From the NCBI GenBank assembly GCA_021827985.1, contig JAKATL010000026.1:1-36917 (forward strand): DNA of 36,917 nt. Direction: 5' to 3'. The notes beneath the pieces were generated by a model. The model was not told where the DNA came from and searched no databases. It saw only the letters and a program-made list of their open reading frames with translations. The position numbers and the translations under genes are program-made. This document shows positions 30,960-36,917 of the stretch, piece by piece (position 1 is the stretch's first letter; each line of letters opens with the position of its first letter). The DNA is from a bacterium (GTDB taxonomy: Bacteria; Chloroflexota; Dormibacteria; Aeolococcales; Bog-877).

Positions 30960-30987
30960 CCAACGTCCGCCGCGCGGCGGACGTTGG
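30960..30987. repeat. 28-bp perfect palindrome
   Basis: The arms CCAACGTCCGCCG and CGGCGGACGTTGG meet at a central CG, giving a 28-bp sequence identical to its reverse complement. It begins 3 bp past the folB stop and lies 87 bp before the PrgI-like start. It could be a transcription terminator hairpin for the folB operon (very stable, but without a T-tract) or a dimeric protein-binding site. Confidence 0.75.
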
Positions 30988-30989
30988 GC

Positions 30990-31361
30990 TCAGGGCCGGT
31001 GGAGCTCGAAGGTGAAGCCCGCCGTCTGAGAGGGAAGGCGGGGCGCCTTGGTGACCCGAACCGTGACCCGCTCAGCCCGCGGGAGCGCCAGCACCGCCTC
31101 CGCGATGGCTCCCGCGAGCGCCTCCAGAAGGTTGAACTCCGACCCCTGAACCACCCTCCGGACGGCCGCCTCCACCAGGGAGTAGCTGAGGGTGTCTTCC
31201 AAGCGGTCACTGGCCACGGCGACCGACAGGTCCGCCTCCACCTCCACATCCACCTCCACGTGCGACCCCAGCTCGCGCTCGGCGGAGTGCGCCCCGTGCC
31301 GACCGAAGTAGCGAAGCCCGCGGAGGACCAGCCGCTCTCGGCCCAGAGGGTCGGAGCTCAG
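30990..31361 (-). CDS. folB: Dihydroneopterin aldolase, apparent CTG start
   Basis: A 123-residue enzyme of folate synthesis (dihydroneopterin to 6-hydroxymethyl-dihydropterin and glycolaldehyde). The family N-terminus RLVLRGLRYFGRHGAHSAER (about 9-28) with its catalytic Glu, the LSYSLV Tyr, NLLEALAGAIAE and the C-terminal VTVRVTKAP Lys are all present. These need codons upstream of the first GTG (31259), where no ATG, GTG or TTG exists in frame back to the preceding gene. The only plausible start is the CTG at 31361, which overlaps the preceding TGA as CTGA, the 4-bp overlap type seen with GTGA elsewhere here. Starting at GTG 31259 would delete the catalytic N-terminus. Length from CTG (123) fits the family (~120). 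Confidence 0.85.
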   Translation of the reverse strand: MSSDPLGRERLVLRGLRYFGRHGAHSAERELGSHVEVDVEVEADLSVAVASDRLEDTLSYSLVEAAVRRVVQGSEFNLLEALAGAIAEAVLALPRAERVTVRVTKAPRLPSQTAGFTFELHRP

Positions 31362-31795
31362 GGAGCCGTCCCCGCAGGGGAGTCCACCGCCTCGATGGAC
31401 TCGATGTGCAACACCTCGCGGCGGTTGTCTCGAGTGGGGAAGAGAACGACCAGCGTCTGGGAGAGCGCCGCCACCACCTGGCCCACATCGCCGACCTGGA
31501 TCCCTGAGATCGGCTCGCCGGTGCTGTGCCGGACCACGTCGGTGACGCGCACCCAGCTGCCCGGAGGCCAGCGCATCTCGGGCGTCAGCTCCTCGGGGGG
31601 CAGATCCTCAGCCGAGACGTTGCTGCGGCTTCCGCCCCACGGCCGTGGAGGAGCGGGACGCGGTGCAGGACGGGCGACCGGCGCCGCCTCCTCGAGCACC
31701 TCATCCTCGAGGGAGTCATCCTCGAGCGGTTCCTCGGCGTCCAGCCCGCCCGCGGCGGGTTCCAGCTCCGCGTCGGCGTCAGGGGGATTGGTCAT
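31358..31795 (-). CDS. Acidic protein with C-terminal SH3-like barrel, unknown
   Basis: A 145-residue protein. Residues 1-50 are very acidic (AEEPLEDDSLEDEVLEE) and Pro/Ala-rich, probably disordered. From about residue 78 a beta-rich domain appears (PGSWVRVTDVV, ISGIQVGDVGQVVAA, LVVLFPTRDNRREVLHIESIEAV), resembling a KOW/SH3-like barrel. No family is recognised. The ATG at 31795 has AAGGAAG 3 nt upstream, and TAGGCT at 31832-31837 is a leadered promoter candidate. Its stop overlaps folB (CTGA). It heads the folB transcript. Confidence 0.65.
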   Translation of the reverse strand: MTNPPDADAELEPAAGGLDAEEPLEDDSLEDEVLEEAAPVARPAPRPAPPRPWGGSRSNVSAEDLPPEELTPEMRWPPGSWVRVTDVVRHSTGEPISGIQVGDVGQVVAALSQTLVVLFPTRDNRREVLHIESIEAVDSPAGTAP

Positions 31796-31831
31796 GGCTT
31801 CCTTGCATCGGGCGGGCGCCTGAGGTACCCC

Positions 31832-31837
31832 AGCCTA
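31832..31837 (-). promoter_or_regulatory. Candidate -10 box of the SH3-like gene and folB
   Basis: TAGGCT on the minus strand lies 36 nt before the ATG at 31795, with AAGGAAG in the leader. Unlike the leaderless boxes, this transcript would have a ~30-nt leader. Confidence 0.35.
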
Positions 31838-31860
31838 GCATGCCGACCTTCGGCGCTCGA

Positions 31861-32268
31861 TCAGCCGGCGACCAGCGTGGTGATGCGCCAGGGCGTCTGG
31901 GTGGCGTCCAGTCCGATCCGCAACTCGACCGGGTCGGCGGCGGTGGCCGGTGCCACCCCGGAGGCGAGGAATCCCGTCCGGTCCCGATACCGGACTCGGA
32001 GCCAGACGCGCTCCTGGGTGCTCTCCTCCAGCACCTCGACCTGGAGGCCCTCCCGGAACGGACTCACCTGGATGCCAGCCATCTGGTAGGCGTGAAAGCG
32101 CGCCTGAACCTCACTCAGGGCGTCCCCGGTGAGGGCCAGGCCGAGTCGGGCCAGGTTGCCGGTGGCGGCGGCCTCGTCCACGATCGCCAGGGCGCGTTGC
32201 AGCGCGGCGCGGGCGCGTTCGGCCAATTGGGGTGAGGTCGGGCGCCGTCGGAGAGGGTTGCTGGGCAT
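31861..32268 (-). CDS. Small protein, possible NTF2/IMS-like domain, unknown
   Basis: A 135-residue protein. A basic N-terminus (SNPLRRRPTSPQLAERARAALQRALA) leads to a helical region and a beta-rich C-terminal half (GIQVSPFREGLQVEVLEESTQERVWLRVRYRDRTGFLAS, VELRIGLDATQTPWRITTLVAG). The order of helices then four or five strands recalls NTF2/SnoaL or Tim44-like (IMS) folds, but the resemblance is only by eye. No membrane segment. The ATG at 32268 has GAGGAAG upstream, overlapping the tail of the preceding gene, so the two are linked. Confidence 0.6.
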   Translation of the reverse strand: MPSNPLRRRPTSPQLAERARAALQRALAIVDEAAATGNLARLGLALTGDALSEVQARFHAYQMAGIQVSPFREGLQVEVLEESTQERVWLRVRYRDRTGFLASGVAPATAADPVELRIGLDATQTPWRITTLVAG

Positions 32269-32275
32269 GACTTCC

Positions 32276-32902
32276 TCAGCGCCGGCGGGGACGCAGCGGC
32301 CTCAGCATGTCGGTGGGCTCGTACGCAGTCTGCGGCGGTCCTCCCGCGTCTATGACCTGGGGTGCGCCCGGCGCCGGAGTGGGGTCCAGGGAGACCGGGG
32401 GCGGAGGTACCTGCACTGGGGTCTCCGCGGCCCAGTCATAGGTGGGCGCGGGGGGAGGCGCGCTGGCCGGAATCGGTGGGCGAGGGGCGGCGGGGGCTGC
32501 CTCGACCACCGCCGTGAGCTCTCGGGGAGGGGGAAGAGGCGGTCCGGACCGGCCCAGGAGCATGGCCGGAAGTGTCTCGAGGGCCGGCAAGACGACCATC
32601 CCCACCGCCTCCGCCATCCAGCGGACGGTTTCCTCTGGCCACGCTGAGCCCTCAGGGATGACGAAGCACCGTGAGGGGGAGAGCCGTGAAAGCTGGCCGA
32701 GAAGGGCGAACCCGGGGAGGGCCGAGCACACCAGGGAATCCGGGCCGGAGCCCGAGTCCAGGAGAGAGCGGACGGCCTCCACGGAGGTGACCGGATCCTC
32801 AAGCTCGGGCTCGGAGTCGGGTCCGATGACGTCGAAGTTGGGCAGCAGCCGACGCACCCGCTCGGCGAGCTCTGAGCCCCCCACCACCACGACCTGCCCC
32901 AT
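32276..32902 (-). CDS. Receiver-like or Rossmann-like protein with Pro-rich tail, unknown
   Basis: A 208-residue protein. Residues ~1-120 look like an alpha/beta domain (GQVVVVGGSELAERVRRLL, DSLVCSALPGFALLGQLSRL, RCFVIPEGSAWPEETVRWMAEAVGMVVLPA). The spacing recalls receiver or TadZ-like domains, but no conserved Asp or P-loop is seen. Residues ~121-208 are a Pro/Ala-rich, low-complexity tail ending RPLRPRRR. It starts 31 nt after the racemase gene with AGGTCTG upstream and lies 7 nt before the next gene, so it belongs to the same minus-strand run. Function not recognised. Confidence 0.6.
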   Translation of the reverse strand: MGQVVVVGGSELAERVRRLLPNFDVIGPDSEPELEDPVTSVEAVRSLLDSGSGPDSLVCSALPGFALLGQLSRLSPSRCFVIPEGSAWPEETVRWMAEAVGMVVLPALETLPAMLLGRSGPPLPPPRELTAVVEAAPAAPRPPIPASAPPPAPTYDWAAETPVQVPPPPVSLDPTPAPGAPQVIDAGGPPQTAYEPTDMLRPLRPRRR

Positions 32903-32933
32903 CAGACCTGATCCGTGTTGTCCGCTCGGTGTC

Positions 32934-34061
32934 TCAGGAGATCACCTCCAGATGCACCGTGGCACGATCGAGGGCGGCCTCGTCGACCACCACCCCGAGT
33001 CCGGGCCCCTTCGGGACCGGCAGGGTCCCGTGGGGGGAGAGGCGGAAGGGGGTCTCCAGGATGTCCTGGTGGTAGTAGCGGTCGCTGGCTGACGTGTCCC
33101 CGGGCAGGGTGAAGCCGGGGAGCGAGGCCAGGGCCAAGTTGGCCGCCCGCCCGATACCGGTCTCCAGCATCCCGCCGCACCACACCGGCCAACTCTCGGC
33201 AAGGCAGGCGTCATGGATGGCGAGAGCGGGAATCAGTCCGGCCACCCGCCCCGCCTTGATGTTGAGGATCCTTCCGGAGCCGAGGCGAAACGCCGCCCGG
33301 AGGTCCGCCATCGACTCCACGCTCTCATCCAGGCAGATCGGCGTCTCCAGCTGGGCTTGCAGCGCCGCATGGTCCACCAGGTCGTCATGCGCCAGCGGCT
33401 GCTCGATCATCATGAGTTCGAAGCGGTCCAGCTGGCGGAGCCGCTCGAGATCGGAAAGGGTGTAGGCGCTGTTGGCATCCAGCATCAGAGCGGTGGCGGG
33501 AAAGGCCCGCCGAACCTCGGCTGCCAGCTCGATGTCGTATCCCGGCTTGCACTTGAGCTTGATGCGCCGGTACCCCTCGGCCAGGTACCCCTCGATCATC
33601 GCCAGGGTGGCCGGAAGGGACGGCTGGATGCCGATGCTGACCCCGCTGGGGATCTCCTCCTTGGTCCCTCCCAGGATGGCCGCCAGGCTCATGCCGGCCA
33701 TCTGTCCCGCCAGGTCGAGGATGGCCATCTCCGCTGCCGCCTTGGCCATGTTGTGCCCCCGTACCCAGTTCCAGCGGGCGGCCAGCTGGGCCGGGGTGGA
33801 GGGCTCGGCACCGACCACCGCGGGGAGGATGTAGCTGCGCAACGCCTCCAGGGAGGTCTCCCGGGTCTCGTACGAGTACCCCGGCTCCACGCCCGCGGCG
33901 CACTCCCCCAAACCGCGCAGCCCCTCCCCGTACAACTCCACCAGCACCGCCTCCCTGCGAGTCTGCGTGCCGAAGCTGGTCGTGAACGGTGAGACCAGGG
34001 GGAGTGCGACCACCCGCAGCCGTGCGCCCTCCAGGCGCAGGGAGGGAAGCTCAGCGATCAC
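32934..34061 (-). CDS. Enolase-superfamily N-acylamino-acid racemase/OSBS-like enzyme
   Basis: A 375-residue (alpha/beta)8-barrel enzyme. Catalytic lysines K168 and K170 (IKLKCKPGYD), metal ligands D195 (LDANSAY), E220 (MIEQPL) and D245 (CLDESV), and K269 (NIKAGRVAG) are all present. The family covers o-succinylbenzoate synthase (menaquinone) and N-succinylamino-acid racemase, which share a fold and often both activities. The start GTG at 34061 overlaps the M20 peptidase stop as GTGA, so translation is coupled. Pairing with an M20 hydrolase favours the racemase reading, since N-succinyl-amino-acid racemases are paired with M20 desuccinylases in known bacteria; no other men gene is in the window. 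Confidence 0.88.
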   Translation of the reverse strand: MIAELPSLRLEGARLRVVALPLVSPFTTSFGTQTRREAVLVELYGEGLRGLGECAAGVEPGYSYETRETSLEALRSYILPAVVGAEPSTPAQLAARWNWVRGHNMAKAAAEMAILDLAGQMAGMSLAAILGGTKEEIPSGVSIGIQPSLPATLAMIEGYLAEGYRRIKLKCKPGYDIELAAEVRRAFPATALMLDANSAYTLSDLERLRQLDRFELMMIEQPLAHDDLVDHAALQAQLETPICLDESVESMADLRAAFRLGSGRILNIKAGRVAGLIPALAIHDACLAESWPVWCGGMLETGIGRAANLALASLPGFTLPGDTSASDRYYHQDILETPFRLSPHGTLPVPKGPGLGVVVDEAALDRATVHLEVIS

Positions 34062-35230
34062 GAGCTCACCCGAGAGGCACCCAGCTGCCACACACAGCCG
34101 GCGACCAGGGCAGCCCGCTCGGGGAGCGACCCGAGGTCAGCCCATTCTCCCGGGGCGTGAGCCGAGCCTCCCACGACCCCGAGCCCATCAAGAGTCCGGA
34201 CACCCAGGGCAGCGGTGAAGTTTCCATCGCTTCCGCCTCCCACCGTGACCCCCTGGATCGGAGGCGAGCCGAGCCAGCTGCCGACCTCTCGGGCTATGGC
34301 GAAGAGGCCAGCTGCGGCGGAGGTCTCCAGGGGTGGGCGGTTCGGGCCCCCGCCCAGCTCAAGGGTGGCATCCGGGTTTCGGGGCTTCAGCAGGCGCAGC
34401 CCCCGGTCGACCCGCGTGGCCTCCGCTGAGGTGGCGAAGCGGACGTCCACCTCCAGCTCGGCCAGCTCCGGTACGACATTGACCCGACCCCCGCCCCGGA
34501 ACACCGTGGGGGTGACCGTGGTCCCCAGCCTCGGGTCGGCGAGGTCCGCCACCCCGTCCACCAAGCGTGCCAGCTCCGCCACCGCGTTGACTCCCAGCTC
34601 CGGCTCCAAACCCGCATGCGCCGCTCGGCCGTGCATCCGGAGGCGGTACGTCCCTACCCCCTTCCTGCCGACCTTGAGCGCGCCCTCTGCCGGGGGCTCA
34701 AGCACCAGCACCGCGCTGCTCTCCCGGGCGGCCTCTTCGATGGTCTGCCTGGACGCTCCGCTTCCCACCTCCTCGTCACCCGTGCAGAGCAAGGTCAGCC
34801 TGCCTGGGGCCTTCCCGTGCTCCGCCACCGCAGCCATCGCCGCCAGCCCCACGACCACTCCCCCCTTCATGTCGAAGACCCCCGGCCCACTCATCCTCCG
34901 GCCTTCTCGGCGCAGGCCGCCGGGGAACGCCCCCACCTCCCAGACGGTGTCCAGGTGGCAGAGGAGGAGCACCGCAGCGCTGGGGTCCCCCTCCAGAGTC
35001 AGGCTCAGGTCGGGCACGCCGCCGGGGGCCTCCCGGGAGACCCTCACCCCGGGAACCCAGCGCGTCGCCAGCTCGACGACGAGATCCGCGCAGCGGCCGA
35101 TGGCTCCTGGGTCCCCGCTCGGGGACTCCAGTGCCACCAACTCTCCCAGAGCATCCGCCCAGGCCTCGCCGCGCTCTTCCATCCAGGAGCGGAGGCGCTC
35201 GGGCGGCAGCGGAGCTTGGATCTGGGCCAC
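34058..35230 (-). CDS. M20-family metallopeptidase (glutamate carboxypeptidase-like)
   Basis: A 390-residue co-catalytic zinc hydrolase. Zinc-site motifs are LLLCHLDTVW (~87-96), GVFDMKGG (~117-124), LLCTGDEEVGSG (~146-157), and a late His in SAHAPGE (~362-368). HAGLEPELGVNA in the lid domain is typical of CPG2/carboxypeptidase G2-like members. Members remove C-terminal glutamate or deacylate N-acyl amino acids. The 4-bp overlap with the racemase gene suggests they process the same N-acyl-amino acid: desuccinylation or deacylation of the racemised product. No GNAT-type N-acyltransferase, the third partner in known pathways, is present here. GTG start at 35230 is fixed by TAGAAT 6 nt upstream. 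Confidence 0.88.
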   Translation of the reverse strand: MAQIQAPLPPERLRSWMEERGEAWADALGELVALESPSGDPGAIGRCADLVVELATRWVPGVRVSREAPGGVPDLSLTLEGDPSAAVLLLCHLDTVWEVGAFPGGLRREGRRMSGPGVFDMKGGVVVGLAAMAAVAEHGKAPGRLTLLCTGDEEVGSGASRQTIEEAARESSAVLVLEPPAEGALKVGRKGVGTYRLRMHGRAAHAGLEPELGVNAVAELARLVDGVADLADPRLGTTVTPTVFRGGGRVNVVPELAELEVDVRFATSAEATRVDRGLRLLKPRNPDATLELGGGPNRPPLETSAAAGLFAIAREVGSWLGSPPIQGVTVGGGSDGNFTAALGVRTLDGLGVVGGSAHAPGEWADLGSLPERAALVAGCVWQLGASRVSS

Positions 35231-35236
35231 GGCCCG

Positions 35237-35242
35237 ATTCTA
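35237..35242 (-). promoter_or_regulatory. Leaderless -10 box of the M20/racemase operon
   Basis: TAGAAT, then CGGGCC (6 nt), then GTG at 35230. It is the same hexamer as at 28691. Confidence 0.6.
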
Positions 35243-35258
35243 TGCCCGGGCGGTCTCC

Positions 35259-35468
35259 TCAGCGCCCCTGCCGCTTGCCGGCGGCGCTAGGACCGGGAGC
35301 GCGCGCCGCCCCCGGCTCGACCAGGGTCGGCACAGGCCGCTCCGGTTGCGGAGGCGGATGGCCGAAGAGGGCTCCCACCAGGATCATCAGGCCAGCCGCC
35401 TCCGAGCGCAGTCGCGAACCCCGCCAGCTCGCGCTGAGCAGCCAGCGCGCCAGCAGCCCTGAGATCAC
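35259..35468 (-). CDS. Small membrane-associated protein, unknown
   Basis: A 69-residue product that starts at a GTG 4 nt after the transglycosylase stop. The N-terminal half has hydrophobic stretches (SGLLARWLLSASW and GLMILVGALFGH); the C-terminal half is Pro/Arg-rich and basic. Codon usage and its tight placement are consistent with a real gene, but no ribosome site is obvious. No family recognised. Confidence 0.4.
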   Translation of the reverse strand: MISGLLARWLLSASWRGSRLRSEAAGLMILVGALFGHPPPQPERPVPTLVEPGAARAPGPSAAGKRQGR

Positions 35469-35472
35469 CTGG

Positions 35473-36099
35473 CTACTTGCAGACCCACTCCGACGACTCC
35501 CCGATGGAGAACATCTTGGCGGCGATGTCAGCCTGCTGGGTGGGGTTCCAGATGTCCGTGCCTCCGTGGCCGTAGAAGGTGGCGGGCATGAACTGGAAGA
35601 GGCCGCTGGCCCCGGAGTAGCGGTTGACGTCGGTGGGGTCGAGGCCGGACTCGCACTGTGCCACCCCGAGCAGCCAGGTGTAGGACACGTTGTACTTTTG
35701 GGCGGCGGCCCAGATTATCTGCTTGATGGTCCCGATGGGCGGCTCCGGTACCGGCTGCCAGAAGGCATTGCCATAGGGGAGGGAGGGCTGGGGCGGCGGG
35801 GGCGGGGTCACCTTGGTCACCGATAGCGGCATCGTGATCTGGTAACCGGTGCTGCTGAGGAGGTTGCGGCCCTGACCTGCGACCTGGGCCACCAGCGCCG
35901 GGGCGGGGGATTGGGGGCCAACCGCCTCTCCGGTGCTGAGAGCTCCCAACACTGGGGCGAGTGCCGCCAGGCAGAGGGCGGCGGCTCCCCACCGCAGCCT
36001 CGAGGCCAGCCTGGGCCAAGCCCGGCGCTGCGCGGGCGCCGAAGGCGCCAGCGTCAGCTCAAGCGGGGCCGTATATGAAACCCAGGTACCCTGCGCCAT
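35473..36099 (-). CDS. Secreted lysozyme-like transglycosylase (SLT/Rpf-like)
   Basis: A 208-residue exported protein. After a basic N-terminus (AWPRLASRLRW) a hydrophobic stretch (GAAALCLAALAPVLGA) acts as signal or anchor. A Pro-rich linker follows (VTPPPPPQPSLP). The C-terminal ~100 residues are a lysozyme-like domain: IIWAAAQKYNVSYTWLLGVAQCESGLDP with the catalytic Glu in QCES, then YSGASGLFQFMPATF. It would cleave the glycan strands of peptidoglycan. A second Cys near the end (EWVCK) may form a disulfide with the Cys before the Glu. Start choice is uncertain: the ATG at 36099 overlaps the upstream CHAP gene by 41 bp and gives a long N-terminal region before the hydrophobic core. Confidence 0.82.
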   Translation of the reverse strand: MAQGTWVSYTAPLELTLAPSAPAQRRAWPRLASRLRWGAAALCLAALAPVLGALSTGEAVGPQSPAPALVAQVAGQGRNLLSSTGYQITMPLSVTKVTPPPPPQPSLPYGNAFWQPVPEPPIGTIKQIIWAAAQKYNVSYTWLLGVAQCESGLDPTDVNRYSGASGLFQFMPATFYGHGGTDIWNPTQQADIAAKMFSIGESSEWVCK

Positions 36100-36917
36100 C
36101 CTGAATCCATCTGTAGTCGACTCGATCCCACCCGCCACCCGGGACGCCGTAGAAATTCATCTCCGAGACCTCGAAGGACCCCGGCTTGACCGCCACCACG
36201 TAGGCCACATGGCCGTATCCCCAGCTCTCACCCGGAACGTCGATGCCCCACACCACGATCGACCCCACCTCGGGCGTCTGCCCCTCGGCATATCCGGCCG
36301 CCGCGGCGTTGGCCCACCACTGGTAGGCGTTGCCGCCCCAGGTCACCTTCCGCTGGGTGGCGACCCACCACGTGCAGTCGCCGAAGGCGAAGGACCAGCT
36401 CCCGGTGCCAACTGCCGGCTGGGGCGTGGTCAGCTCGGCCAGAAGCTGCTGGGAGCGCTGACCCAACTGCGCCTGGGCGACCATGGACTGGCTCTCGTCC
36501 GCCCGCAATTGCGCGGTGGCGGCAGCCACAACCTGCTGGTCGTGCTTGATAGTCCCCACCAGCTGAGCGACCTGGGAGGCCACCGCCGACGGGAGGGCGG
36601 TGCTGGCCAGGAACTGGGCCAGGTTGGGCGCGGCCAGCGCCTCCGCCACCTGCTGGCTGCCGCTGCCGTCCACGTAGGCGGTGGACACCAGGTTGGTGAG
36701 CGCGACCTGATCTCCCGCCATCTGGCGCTGCAGCGTCGCCGAGGTCGCCTGATCCGCAGCCAACTTGGCGTTCAGCTGCTTCAAATAGCTCTGCTCCGAC
36801 TCAATCTGGGTCAGGAGCGCCATCACCTGGCTCTGAGACGCCAGGTCGCCCTGGGCTCGGAGCTGGTTCAGAAGCTGGGTCAGTTGGGCCTGGTCACCGG
36901 CGAGTCCCTGCTGGGCC
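36059..36917 (-). CDS. Coiled-coil/CHAP peptidoglycan hydrolase, partial (no start in window)
   Basis: The reading frame stays open to the end of the window, so the N-terminus and signal peptide are missing (286 residues seen). Gln/Ala-rich coiled coil (SQVMALLTQIESEQSYLKQL and LVGTIKHDQQVVAAATAQL) is followed by a CHAP domain: catalytic Cys in GDCTWWVATQ, His in GYGHVAYVV and the acidic/Asn element SEMNFYG, ending GFIYGPA. This is a paralogue of the coiled-coil/CHAP gene at 16032, with the same order of parts and similar C-terminal phrases (VEGFIYG and LGFIYG). The transglycosylase gene overlaps its 3' end, suggesting co-expression of a glycan-cutting and a peptide-cutting hydrolase. Confidence 0.9.
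   Translation of the reverse strand, partial: AQQGLAGDQAQLTQLLNQLRAQGDLASQSQVMALLTQIESEQSYLKQLNAKLAADQATSATLQRQMAGDQVALTNLVSTAYVDGSGSQQVAEALAAPNLAQFLASTALPSAVASQVAQLVGTIKHDQQVVAAATAQLRADESQSMVAQAQLGQRSQQLLAELTTPQPAVGTGSWSFAFGDCTWWVATQRKVTWGGNAYQWWANAAAAGYAEGQTPEVGSIVVWGIDVPGESWGYGHVAYVVAVKPGSFEVSEMNFYGVPGGGWDRVDYRWIQDGAGYLGFIYGPA

Noticed and set aside
26403..35230. Integrated conjugative element
   Set aside because: No integrase, relaxase, coupling protein, attachment-site repeats or composition change; neighbours are core genes.
35473..36138. Longer start for the transglycosylase at 36138
   Set aside because: It would overlap the CHAP coding end by 80 bp and add residues that read as CHAP shadow sequence; the ATG at 36099 is already generous.

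Overview
This is a high-GC chromosomal segment (roughly 70% G+C by eye). It is densely packed with genes that mostly look like core functions, plus one insertion-sequence end and one broken gene. The mix suggests a Terrabacteria-type lineage related to Actinomycetota, Chloroflexota or candidate Dormibacterota. The clues are a DUF3151 gene, class II (GlpX) fructose bisphosphatase, ATP-type PEP carboxykinase, leaderless TANNNT promoters, an RDD/SpoIIM/MoxR/DUF58 cluster and a SEDS-transpeptidase fusion. The phylum is inference; nothing in the window fixes it.

Layout. 1-504: the left end of an IS607-family element lies against a truncated isochorismatase gene. 509-4500: central carbon metabolism (pckA, glpX), a CBS/zinc-ribbon protein, DUF971 and a lone receiver domain. 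4601-11564: cell-envelope block with a 1039-residue RodA/FtsW-PBP2 fusion, a divergent MreB, a degenerate membrane kinase (pseudokinase) and a secreted glucosaminidase. 11621-17707: GH15 glucoamylase, tRNA-Glu(CUC), DUF3151, a GT28-like glycosyltransferase, a DHH phosphoesterase, a secreted coiled-coil/CHAP hydrolase and a small membrane protein. 17757-25741: the membrane protein-DUF4129-DUF4350-MoxR-DUF58 operon, convergent ispH, then SpoIIM and RDD proteins. 25793-30873: a zinc-ribbon protein and four genes resembling type IV secretion parts (VirB6-, VirB2-, VirB4- and PrgI-like), interleaved with dtd and an unknown gene. 30960-35230: a 28-bp perfect palindrome, folB with an apparent CTG start, three uncharacterised genes, and a coupled M20 peptidase/N-acylamino-acid racemase pair. 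35259-36917: a small membrane protein, a lysozyme-like transglycosylase and a second coiled-coil/CHAP protein that runs off the end.

How the genes fit together. The strongest theme is the envelope: one polypeptide carries both glycan polymerase and transpeptidase, next to MreB and a dead kinase, and four secreted peptidoglycan hydrolases are spread across the window. The most unusual cluster is the reduced T4SS-like module, which has no visible relaxase or coupling protein. The most general regulatory observation is a repeated TANNNT box 6-7 nt before start codons, pointing to leaderless transcripts; in two places the TAG stop codon of the upstream gene is itself the first half of that box.
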